From positions 310,001 to 374,000 of the forward strand of contig JAVBRO010000001.1 of assembly GCA_031547885.1 (NCBI GenBank): 64,000 nt of DNA, given 5' to 3'. Shown here one piece after another: positions 51,841-59,589 of the stretch. Within the stretch, counting starts at the first letter, position 1; every line of letters starts with the position of its first letter. The notes beneath the pieces were generated by a model. That model was not told the origin of the DNA, ran no database searches, and saw nothing but the letters and a program-made list of their open reading frames with translations. The DNA is from UBA940 sp031547885 (GTDB taxonomy: Bacteria; Bacteroidota; Bacteroidia; Bacteroidales; Rikenellaceae). The position numbers were made by a program, and so were the translations under genes.

Positions 51841-53137
51841 GACTTATAAAGAGACCATAAATTTCCTTTTCAATTCGCTGCCGGTTTTCGAGAACAAGGG
51901 GGCGGGGGCGTACAAGCCGGGGCTCGAACGGGTCGCTGAGTTCGCCGCGTCATTGGGCGAACCGCAGCGGAAATTCACCGCCGTACACGTCGCCGGGACC
52001 AACGGCAAAGGCTCTGTGTCGCATATGCTGGCGTCCGTTCTTCAGGCCGCCGGATACCGCGCCGGACTCTACACCTCGCCGCATCTGGTCGATTTCCGCG
52101 AGCGTATCCGTGTGGACGGCGAAATGATCCCCGAAGAGGATGTAGTCAGTTTCACCGAACTCCACAAGGAAGAAATGCTGCGGCTCGGACTGACCTTTTT
52201 CGAGATGGCGACCGTGATGGCTTTCGACCGTTTCGCAAGGGCGGGGGTCGAGGTAGCGGTCATAGAAACCGGCCTCGGCGGCAGGCTCGACGCCACCAAT
52301 ATCGTGACGCCCGCCGTGAGCGTCATCACCAACATCGGGCTCGAACATACCCAGTACCTCGGCGACACCATCCCTTTGATCGCCGCCGAAAAAGCAGGGA
52401 TTATTAAACCCGGCGTTCCGGTGGTCATAGGCGAGACCGACCCCGAGAGCGCGCCGGTATTCATCGAAAAAGCCGCCCGACTCGGCTCACCCATAGTTTT
52501 CGCCGACCGGGAATACAAGGTGGTGGGGACCCTGCACAAAGAGGGCCGGACCATGTACGACGTAGCCGATGCGCACGGCGGCGGGCAAACTTTCTTCATC
52601 GACCTGGGCGGCGACTACCAGCGGCTGAACATCACCACCGTGCTCACCGCAGTAGACGTGCTCCGGACGGAACTCGATATAAACAACCTTGCGCTGCACG
52701 ACGGACTGCGCGATGCCGCCACACGGACAGGTCTGGCGGGACGCTGGCAGGTGTTCGGCCGCCGCCCTTCAGTGATATGCGACACGGCACACAACGCCCA
52801 CGGGTTCGCCGAGGTCGCGCGCCAGATCGCCGCGCAGAAATACAATACTCTATACATGGTCCTCGGCTTCGTGGCCGACAAGGACCTCGACGCGATAATC
52901 CCCTTGCTGCCTCGCGATGCCCGTTATATCTTTACTCAGGCAGGCGTGGGGCGTGCTATGCAGGCCGAAGAACTCCGGCGCCGTTTTGCCACGCACGGTA
53001 TTGACGGAGAGACGATTGCTCCCGTTGCCGAAGCGGTAAGCCGGGTACTCTCGCTGGCTTCACCGGATGACATGGTCTATATCGGCGGCAGCAACTTCAC
53101 AGTCGCCGAGGCGATACCCCTTTTTAAGAATTGTTAA
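51839..53137 (+). CDS. folC: Bifunctional folylpolyglutamate synthase / dihydrofolate synthase
   Basis: Adds glutamate to dihydropteroate and folates in the cytoplasm. 432 residues. The ATP-binding loop VAGTNGKGSVSHMLASVLQA (about 44-63) and GLYTSPHLVDFRERIRVDGE are diagnostic; the Mur-ligase central domain follows (VIETGLGGRLDATNIV, TNIGLEHTQYLGDT, EKAGIIKPGVP) and the C-terminal domain begins near 290 (VICDTAHNAHGF). The start MTYKETINFLFNSLPVFENK matches the family, though its ATG is inside the repeat arm. The 3' end forms an 8-bp hairpin (CTTTTTAA/TTAAAAAG, 53120-53141) that includes the stop. Confidence 0.95.
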   Translation: MTYKETINFLFNSLPVFENKGAGAYKPGLERVAEFAASLGEPQRKFTAVHVAGTNGKGSVSHMLASVLQAAGYRAGLYTSPHLVDFRERIRVDGEMIPEEDVVSFTELHKEEMLRLGLTFFEMATVMAFDRFARAGVEVAVIETGLGGRLDATNIVTPAVSVITNIGLEHTQYLGDTIPLIAAEKAGIIKPGVPVVIGETDPESAPVFIEKAARLGSPIVFADREYKVVGTLHKEGRTMYDVADAHGGGQTFFIDLGGDYQRLNITTVLTAVDVLRTELDINNLALHDGLRDAATRTGLAGRWQVFGRRPSVICDTAHNAHGFAEVARQIAAQKYNTLYMVLGFVADKDLDAIIPLLPRDARYIFTQAGVGRAMQAEELRRRFATHGIDGETIAPVAEAVSRVLSLASPDDMVYIGGSNFTVAEAIPLFKNC

Positions 53138-53190
53138 AAAGTATGCAATAACTTATACCTGCCAGAAGCATTTCTGACGGGGGTTGTCGC

Positions 53191-53198
53191 TATTTTTG
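53191..53198 (+). promoter_or_regulatory. -7 element of the DUF3467 gene
   Basis: TATTTTTG is an exact TAnnTTTG match 21 nt before the gene. TTTC 16 nt upstream is a poor -33. Confidence 0.5.
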
Positions 53199-53219
53199 TC
53201 TCTGTAAAAACACTTTCCC

Positions 53220-53540
53220 TTGATGTCAGAGACAAAAAAACAGGGCATAGACCTCGAGCTGGACGAAACGACGGCACAGGGGCACTATGCAAACCTTGCG
53301 ATCATCTCGCACTCGGCGACCGAGTTCGTTATCGACTTTGCAGCGATAATGCCCGGAGTGCCTAAAGCGAAGATCAAAAGCCGCATTATCCTCGGCCCGG
53401 AACATGCCAAAAGGCTGCTCCTGTCGCTGCAGGACAACATTACCCGCTACGAAAGCGCCGTGGGACGCATCGATCTCCACGGACAGCAGAACTCATCCGA
53501 AGACCATCTCACGATAGGTTTCACGCAGGGAGAAGCGTAG
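53220..53540 (+). CDS. DUF3467 family protein
   Basis: 106 residues, soluble, no signal peptide; the second Met (53223) may be the true start. The family core is clear: YANLAIISHSATEFVIDFAA, then KSRIILGPEHAKRLLLSLQD and NITRYESAVGRI. DUF3467 proteins are small conserved cytoplasmic proteins, in many Bacteroidetes encoded near RNA polymerase genes, but without assigned function. Here the gene is monocistronic, with its own promoter and a long perfect hairpin terminator. Confidence 0.88.
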   Translation: MMSETKKQGIDLELDETTAQGHYANLAIISHSATEFVIDFAAIMPGVPKAKIKSRIILGPEHAKRLLLSLQDNITRYESAVGRIDLHGQQNSSEDHLTIGFTQGEA

Positions 53541-53629
53541 ACGGCGGCAACAAAATACCTTAACAATCGAGAAGCCGCTTTCAGGGCGGCAGGCCTTTCC
53601 CACCCCCTTTAACAGACACAGAACAACTA

Positions 53630-53673
53630 AACAAAACAAGCGGAAAATCATCTGGTTTTCCGCTTGTTTTGTT
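53630..53673. terminator. Long perfect bidirectional terminator between DUF3467 and DUF5723 genes
   Basis: 18-bp perfect arms (ending in GCGGAAAA / TTTTCCGC) with 8-nt loop TCATCTGG. A-rich on one flank and T-rich on the other, it serves convergent genes on both strands. Confidence 0.85.
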
Positions 53674-53716
53674 ATAAAAGTTTCACACGTTCAGACACAG
53701 CTTTTAGGCGTGTTCC

Positions 53717-53776
53717 TTTTTTCATTCTTCATTTTTCATTCTTCATTCCATGGTAATGCGTACCGCATTACCATGG
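53717..53776. repeat. TTCATTYTTCATT units and palindrome over the DUF5723 gene stop
   Basis: 53719-53747 carries TTTTCATTCTTCATT units like the arms at 32318/32399. 53748-53776 is a hairpin of 13-bp perfect arms (CCATGGTAATGCG / CGCATTACCATGG, loop TAC); its right arm contains the last codon and stop of the DUF5723 gene. Upstream, a CACAGCTTTTAGGCGTG segment resembles a decayed form of the 32377-32393 hairpin. Confidence 0.6.
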
Positions 53777-55183
53777 TTTGGTGCGTCCTTTAAGGGTAAA
53801 GGCAAGTCCGAGATAGACGTTCATCGACTTGGCGCGAAGGGGGTATTTAAAGCCCTGGTCTATGAAGTCCAGCTGAGCCAGCTGCGCCGCGATGTAGTCC
53901 ACGCCGAGGAAGAAATTAACGCCTTTCGGGTGGAAATTCAGCGCAAAGCCGAAAATACCGACCTTGTTCTGTATGAACGACTGGCTGATCGAAGCGGTGA
54001 ACCAGTCCGACGGGCGCACGGTTCCGGCAAGCGTCAGCTCGGTATAGGTGCGGTTGACGCCGAATCTGGTGCTCGACAGAAGGCCCACACCCAGCAGGTT
54101 GTTGAAAAAGTTATACTCGGCTCCGGCATTGAGGGTGCATGCAAGCCTTCTTGTATAACCGTTGCCGCCCGTATAGCGTATGTTGTCGAAATCCACACCG
54201 GAATCGTCCGTTTCCCACTTCTCGGTGCCCGTATTATAGCCGTTGTACTCGAAATATGCATCGTCGATAGCGCCGTGCACCGAATTGTTGGCTCCCCACC
54301 TGATGAAACCCAGGTCGTTAACCCCGACGGAGAGTTTCAGCCGTTTGTCGAACAGCTTCATCTCGGCCCCAACGTCTACCGCCATGCCTAAATTCCTCAT
54401 GAGGTTGTTCCACTTTGCGCGGTCTTTATAATTGATCAGTTCATCCATTATAATATTCCCGTCGGCATCGGCGATACCGTTGCGGTAATCCATAAATGAC
54501 ATACTGCCCTGCATGCTGCCGCCGAAAGATGCCCTCACCTTGTCGGTCGCGACGGTCATGTTCACTTTATTGAAAGAGGCTTCGACCTGCGCCAGGCCCA
54601 CCAGCAACTTGAGGCGTCCGCCCACGACGAGATTCTGCCATCCGACAGGCATGGTGAAACCCAGTGCGAACTCGCTATACGCCACCGCGTCGACGGTAAC
54701 GTCGGGAATATCGTACGTACCGTTGCGAAGGTCCTTCAGGATAGTGAAAACCTCTTTGGGCATACCCGTGTCGGCAACAACGCGCACATTCCAGCCGAAT
54801 GACCAGAAATAGTCGTGTTTCTTGTTGTACTTGCCGAAACCCACCAGGCCGTAGACCACGTCGGCGCCGACACCGGATGTTTGGGGTATGCGGTTCAGGA
54901 ACTTCTTGCCGTTGACCGAACTGTGCAGCGCAGTGACGTGCCCGCCCTTGTAGGGATATATGAAATTATCGACCGACAGGAAGTTATTGTTGAGGTTTAT
55001 CCCCATGTAGCCGATAGGCAGCAGCGGCATATTTATATAGTTGCGCATGGGGGTCAGGGCTGGATTCATTTCGTAGCGCTGGATGGAACCTTCCATAAAG
55101 TAGGAGGTCTTCATCTGGGCCGGGGCAACCGCCGCGCCAAGCGCGAAAACCAGTGTAAGCAGCAGTCTGTATATATTTTTCAT
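53768..55183 (-). CDS. DUF5723 family outer-membrane protein
   Basis: 471 residues with signal peptide MKNIYRLLLTLVFALGAAVAPA-Q. The mature N-terminus MKTSYFMEGSIQRYEMNPAL (about 24-43) with NYINMPLLPIGYMGINLNNN is typical of DUF5723, a Bacteroidetes barrel family. Further strands such as AYSEFALGFTMPVGWQNLVV, LGMAVDVGAEMKLFDKRLKL and FTASISQSFIQNKVGIFGFA suggest a 14-or-more-stranded barrel. It is the second gene after a large lipoprotein (39-nt gap), so the two probably work together at the outer membrane. Function unknown. Confidence 0.88.
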   Translation of the reverse strand: MKNIYRLLLTLVFALGAAVAPAQMKTSYFMEGSIQRYEMNPALTPMRNYINMPLLPIGYMGINLNNNFLSVDNFIYPYKGGHVTALHSSVNGKKFLNRIPQTSGVGADVVYGLVGFGKYNKKHDYFWSFGWNVRVVADTGMPKEVFTILKDLRNGTYDIPDVTVDAVAYSEFALGFTMPVGWQNLVVGGRLKLLVGLAQVEASFNKVNMTVATDKVRASFGGSMQGSMSFMDYRNGIADADGNIIMDELINYKDRAKWNNLMRNLGMAVDVGAEMKLFDKRLKLSVGVNDLGFIRWGANNSVHGAIDDAYFEYNGYNTGTEKWETDDSGVDFDNIRYTGGNGYTRRLACTLNAGAEYNFFNNLLGVGLLSSTRFGVNRTYTELTLAGTVRPSDWFTASISQSFIQNKVGIFGFALNFHPKGVNFFLGVDYIAAQLAQLDFIDQGFKYPLRAKSMNVYLGLAFTLKGRTKPW

Positions 55184-55222
55184 TCGTTTGAGCTTTGTGT
55201 GTTTTACGTCGTGTGGCGGGGA

Positions 55223-57601
55223 TTAAAGTTTGTCCAGGTCTACCTGCAGGCCGTTTGCGAGAGTTAGCCACACTTTGCCCGAAATATAGTCGTCGGGTTT
55301 GAGGCGGTTGGCCGCACCGGTGCCGGAAAGCGGCAGGCGCAGTTTGAGCTGGTCGATCTGCGACAGTGTAGTGAAATCGCCGCCGCCAGGAACGCTGATG
55401 GCGATAGTGAGCGTGGACGTCTTTGTTCCGCCTGCACCGGGCGCCGGTCCCTCGACAACACCTGCCACGGTCGTGGCAAGACCGTTGATACTGTTGCCGT
55501 CGGCATCGAGGAACTCTGCGGTGACGCCGCTCATGCGGAGCGGGAACGTAACAGTAAGTTCGGCACTGACCGAAATATCGGCAGCCTTGACCTTATACTT
55601 GGCAAGGTCGGAGAAAGTGCCGTTGAGACCGTTCTCAGTGATCTCGACCGCTATATCCATTTCGTCGCCGAACACTATCGGCATATCGATGTCGTAGGAC
55701 ATTTCGAAGTCGAAATCCTGGTTCACCTGGATGGCATGCACCACATCGGGCGTCGCCCGCGCCGACAGCGACAGGTCTATCGTAGTAGGCAGGGTTTTCA
55801 TAAGGTTGCCCAGGTCCTTATAATAGGCTGTGTAACCGGCAGGGGCTGTATCGCCCTGCTCGCCGATAAATATATTGGTGGTTTTGGCACCGCCGCTGTC
55901 TGCAGGGTCGATCGCTATGCCGTCTATCATGACAGGATTCTGATAGAGCAGGTTACCGCTCTTATCCCTTGGGGCAAGCTTCAGGTCGCCCGTGACACTG
56001 ATGCCCGCGGGGTTGGTGACCGACATGTAGACGTTCGGAGCCTTGAGGTCGGGATGCTGTTCGCCGTCGCCCATCTTCTCTGTTATTTTCGACAGGTCGA
56101 TGGGATCGAGCTTGCCTGCAATATAGCTGTCGAGCGGAAGGTCGAGCTTGACGCGGACGGTGGAGACATCCAGCCCTGAAGCGTTGACGCTGACGCCCAC
56201 ATTGGAATCGGTATTTAGCGGCGCTATATCCGTCGACCATGTGAGCGTTTTGGACGAGATGGTCTCGTCGACCTCCACTTTTATGTCGCCGGAAAAGTTT
56301 ACAGCCCCGCCGGATGGATCTTTGTCCAGCCCTATGCTGTTGAGCTGCAAAGTATATCCCGGGTCAAAGAAATCGGACAGAGGAGCGGTGAGGACCCCGT
56401 TCGATATCTTCCCCCGAGGATCGGTGAACGACAGCCCCGACGGGAAAGTCACATTTATATTCGGCTGCAATACGCCGGGAAGCCCCGGATTGCCGACTTT
56501 TACCGTCACATCCTGGTGCCCGGCGGCGAAATCCACGCCGGCTACCTTTACAACCTCGGCCGCGATCGAATTGAGCGAATAGCTGAGCTGTCTGGAGACG
56601 GATTTGTTGAGGACTATGGGATTGGTGGTGATCTCGGCGTCCTTGAACGCAGGCGCGCCCGATATCTTCACGCTCGGCGGGGTGCCGGAAGCATCGACAG
56701 TTCCGGCCTTTGTATAAAAATCGTAAACCAGCGTATAGGTAAACGGTTCTGTGAATTTTATCTCGTTTACGGGATCGCCGGGACCCGGATTCGCCGCCGG
56801 CGCGGGAGTCTTGTCGCCGAGCGTCAGGCTCTCGATATAAAAAGAGATGGCCGCCGTTTGGTCGGCGCCAACGCTAAAATTAGTGACAGTAAGCTTATTG
56901 TCCGGATATATTGTCCCTTTGGAAGGGTTTTTCAAGATATACCTGGCAGGAAGCTCCACTTCCATCGACATTATGAACGCGTAGTCGTTTACTTTCTGCA
57001 GTTCGCCAAGGTCGAATGTTACGGTCACGGGCGTACCTGCCGCATCGGGACCAAGCCACACCTTGTTAACTTTCCCAACCTCCGCGGGCAGTCCGAAATC
57101 GATCTCTATCTCCCCTGTCGTCACTCCCGAAACCGGATCTATGGAAGTTATGGTATTGTTGGCAAACATCAAGTCTGCCGCAACGCTTCCGGACAGTCCT
57201 AGCAGAGTGCCCATCCGTGTAAGGTTAAGGCCCTCGATCTTCGTCTCGCCGGAAAAATCGAACGAGGGAATGCCCAGGTCGAGCTGCATACTTGGGAAAG
57301 CGGTGCTTATGCCGCCGAGACCGCCCACCGATATGCCGGGCACGGTGAAGCCGAAGGGGTCGCCGGTGTATTGAAACTTGTAATAGCCGTCGTCGCCGAC
57401 GACAAGGTCCGTCTGATTTTTGAACAAGTCGCCGAGCGTCTCTTTTTCGATAGTGGCGAGCGGCAGGCCGACGCCGTTCGGAGCCAGGTGTACTTCTTTA
57501 TTGAGCTCGTCGACCTTGTAATCCTTGTTGACGCACGACACTGCCGCGACGGCAACAAAGAACATGACCGGGATGCCGGACAGGTAAAATTTTCTATTCA
57601 T
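55223..57601 (-). CDS. Large uncharacterised surface lipoprotein, partner of the DUF5723 protein
   Basis: 792 residues. MNRKFYLSGIPVMFFVAVAAVSC (Cys23) is a lipoprotein signal followed by VNKDYKVDE. I do not recognise a named family with certainty. The chain is all-beta and low in Cys, with repeated segments of the form D-G-x-[AV]-x-x-G-x-[IV] and stretches such as LAPNGVGLPLATIEKETLGD near the N-terminus. These resemble other Bacteroidetes lipoproteins encoded before DUF5723 genes. The middle contains several likely Ig-like sandwiches (for example VKVGNPGLPGVLQPNINVTF). The end, SGKVWLTLANGLQVDLDKL, shows no sorting signal. Putative exposed protein of unknown role. Confidence 0.75.
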   Translation of the reverse strand: MNRKFYLSGIPVMFFVAVAAVSCVNKDYKVDELNKEVHLAPNGVGLPLATIEKETLGDLFKNQTDLVVGDDGYYKFQYTGDPFGFTVPGISVGGLGGISTAFPSMQLDLGIPSFDFSGETKIEGLNLTRMGTLLGLSGSVAADLMFANNTITSIDPVSGVTTGEIEIDFGLPAEVGKVNKVWLGPDAAGTPVTVTFDLGELQKVNDYAFIMSMEVELPARYILKNPSKGTIYPDNKLTVTNFSVGADQTAAISFYIESLTLGDKTPAPAANPGPGDPVNEIKFTEPFTYTLVYDFYTKAGTVDASGTPPSVKISGAPAFKDAEITTNPIVLNKSVSRQLSYSLNSIAAEVVKVAGVDFAAGHQDVTVKVGNPGLPGVLQPNINVTFPSGLSFTDPRGKISNGVLTAPLSDFFDPGYTLQLNSIGLDKDPSGGAVNFSGDIKVEVDETISSKTLTWSTDIAPLNTDSNVGVSVNASGLDVSTVRVKLDLPLDSYIAGKLDPIDLSKITEKMGDGEQHPDLKAPNVYMSVTNPAGISVTGDLKLAPRDKSGNLLYQNPVMIDGIAIDPADSGGAKTTNIFIGEQGDTAPAGYTAYYKDLGNLMKTLPTTIDLSLSARATPDVVHAIQVNQDFDFEMSYDIDMPIVFGDEMDIAVEITENGLNGTFSDLAKYKVKAADISVSAELTVTFPLRMSGVTAEFLDADGNSINGLATTVAGVVEGPAPGAGGTKTSTLTIAISVPGGGDFTTLSQIDQLKLRLPLSGTGAANRLKPDDYISGKVWLTLANGLQVDLDKL

Positions 57602-57752
57602 TTTTTCGGTTTTTTGATACTGTCGGATTCAAAAGCACTGGGTTATGGGGTATTTCGCGATGCAAAAAAAACCAAAATATTCGAAACAGCCCAACCAATA
57701 CGTAAATTTATCCTTTGACTTTCCGGAAAAGCAATAAAAATCTATATTTAAT

Positions 57753-57774
57753 AGTTATCTTCGTGAAGATAACT
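57753..57774 (+). promoter_or_regulatory. 22-nt palindrome just upstream of the TldD-like gene
   Basis: AGTTATCTTC-GT-GAAGATAACT is a palindrome of 10-bp perfect arms lying 16 nt before the ATG, overlapping a possible weak -7 region (TATATTTA at about 57743). It could be an operator or a leader hairpin that masks the ribosome site. Confidence 0.5.
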
Positions 57775-57790
57775 CCCTAAAAGAACCCTT

Positions 57791-59488
57791 ATGCAAAAAC
57801 CCATTATGGCCGCTGCCATCCTTATGGCGTTGGCATGGACCGTCCCGTTGCGCGCTCAGGAACCGCTGCTGGATATCCTGAAAGAGGAACTCCGCTACCA
57901 GTCGGAGGCGCTTTCCAAAACCGATGCGCCACCCTATTACATGAATTTCCGCGTCACCGAGGTCGACCGCAACGTGGCCGGCGCTTCGTTCGGCGTGCTG
58001 TCGTCGCGGTATGAGGCGCACGAGCGCGTCTTCCAGCCCCATATCCGGCTCGGGGATTACGATTTCGACAACTTCCGCGGCGGCATCGACGGCTACCAGA
58101 GAAGCAACTATTATTACGGAAAGATCCTGCTGCCGCTGTCGGACGAAAATCCCGATGCCATCCGCCAGGTGATCTGGAAAGAGGTGCGCGACGCCTACAA
58201 AGCGTCTGTCGAGGAGCTTGAAAAACTGCGCGCGGCCGATAAGGTCAACACCAAACGCGACGACAAGGCCCCCGATTTCTCGGATGCACCTGTCGAAAAA
58301 TATTACGAACAGCCTCTGGCCGACACGGAAAAGGCGTTCGACCGTCCCGAAATGGAGCGGCGCGTGAAAGCATACAGCGCGGTTTTCCTCGGCTCGCCCG
58401 ACATTATCAGCGGCTCGGCGTCGATCGACTACACCGTGCTGCGAAAATACCTCGTGTCGGACGAAGGGACCGAAATAGCCCACAACAGCCGCGCCTGCCG
58501 CCTTATGATAAGCGCCACGGTGCGCACATCCGACGGCATGGAGCTGCCCCTGTACAACTCATATTTCGCATTCTCGCCCGCCGGGCTCCCGTCGGACGAA
58601 GAGGTTCTGGCCGACACGCGCCTTCTGGCAGCCACGCTCGAAAAAATGAAAGATGCGCCGATAGTCGACCCGTACACCGGTCCGGCGCTGCTTTCGGGCG
58701 AGGCTTCGGGGGTCTTCTTCCACGAGATATTCGGCCACCGAATCGAGGGCCAGCGCATGAAGAGCGACAGCGACGGACAGACATTCAAGAAAATGGTGGA
58801 CCAGGGCGTGCTGCCGAAACACTTCTCGGTGTACGACGACCCGACTCAGGCGCAGTTCGCGGGTGACGACCTCTACGGTTATTATCTCTACGATGACCAG
58901 GGTACGAAGGCCCGCCGCGTAGATGTAGTGCAAAAAGGCGTACTGAACGAATTCCTGATGACGCGCGTGCCGACCGACGAGTTCGGACAATCCAACGGCC
59001 ATGCCCGCGCCATGGAGAACATGAACCCCGTCTCGCGCCAGTCGAACCTGGTCGTCGAAACCGACAATTACCTGACCGAAGAACAACTGCGCAAGATGCT
59101 CATCAAGGAAGCCAAAGCGCAGAAAAAGGAGTTCGGGCTATATTTCAAAGAGGTAACCGGCGGATTCACCATGACGGGCCGATTCATAGCCAACTCATTC
59201 AACGTGACTCCGCTGGAAGTCTATAAGATCTACGTCGACGGCCGTCCCGACGAACTTGTCAGGGGCGTCGACCTGATAGGCACGCCGCTCTCGATGTTCT
59301 CGAACATAATCGAAGCGGGCGGCGAAACGGGGATATTCACCGGCGTCTGCGGGGCCGAGTCGGGCAGCGTTCCCGTGACTGCAGTATCGCCGCAGGTGCT
59401 CGTCAAAAAAGTCGAGGTGCAGAGAAAAGCAAAGTCAACGGACACTCCGCCTGTACTCTCCCGTCCTGACGGACGGTCGGACGAATGA
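57791..59488 (+). CDS. Secreted TldD/PmbA-family metalloprotease (active-site subunit)
   Basis: 565 residues with an N-terminal signal-like segment (MAAAILMALAWTVPLRAQ), unlike cytoplasmic E. coli TldD. The zinc motif HEIFGHRIE (HExxxH...; about residue 314) sits in GVFFHEIFGHRIEGQRM, and the downstream conserved GGFTMTGRFIANSFNVTPLE and the C-terminal Cys region (FTGVCGAESGSVP) are typical of the family. Known TldD-TldE pairs are heterodimeric proteases that trim unfolded peptides. The next gene encodes a homologue lacking the motif, so this is probably the catalytic half of such a pair. The stop codon falls in ATGAAGAATGA repeat-like sequence. Confidence 0.9.
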   Translation: MQKPIMAAAILMALAWTVPLRAQEPLLDILKEELRYQSEALSKTDAPPYYMNFRVTEVDRNVAGASFGVLSSRYEAHERVFQPHIRLGDYDFDNFRGGIDGYQRSNYYYGKILLPLSDENPDAIRQVIWKEVRDAYKASVEELEKLRAADKVNTKRDDKAPDFSDAPVEKYYEQPLADTEKAFDRPEMERRVKAYSAVFLGSPDIISGSASIDYTVLRKYLVSDEGTEIAHNSRACRLMISATVRTSDGMELPLYNSYFAFSPAGLPSDEEVLADTRLLAATLEKMKDAPIVDPYTGPALLSGEASGVFFHEIFGHRIEGQRMKSDSDGQTFKKMVDQGVLPKHFSVYDDPTQAQFAGDDLYGYYLYDDQGTKARRVDVVQKGVLNEFLMTRVPTDEFGQSNGHARAMENMNPVSRQSNLVVETDNYLTEEQLRKMLIKEAKAQKKEFGLYFKEVTGGFTMTGRFIANSFNVTPLEVYKIYVDGRPDELVRGVDLIGTPLSMFSNIIEAGGETGIFTGVCGAESGSVPVTAVSPQVLVKKVEVQRKAKSTDTPPVLSRPDGRSDE

Positions 59489-59494
59489 AGAATG

Positions 59495-59568
59495 AACCGA
59501 CGATGCGAGTGAGGGCAGAGTCTGCAAGCAGCCGCTGCCGAACCGTGAGGAGGAAAAGCTTACGAAGC
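59495..59568 (+). repeat. Dispersed GC-rich repeat, copy 2 (between the TldD- and TldE-like genes)
   Basis: Begins AACCGACGATGCGAG, contains GAGTCTGCAAGCAG, and ends with GTGAGGAGGAAAAGCTTACG; clearly homologous to 49895-49964 (reverse) and 62567-62666. It is flanked by ATGAAGAATGA-type sequence on both sides (59485-59496 and 59579-59588). In frame it can be read as a 35-residue N-terminal extension of the next gene, which I reject. Confidence 0.7.
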
Positions 59569-59589
59569 AAGATTAAAAATGAAGAATAT

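Noticed and set aside
59485..59589. N-terminal extension of the TldE-like protein
   Set aside because: It is encoded by the dispersed repeat and would bury a good signal peptide that starts at 59590.
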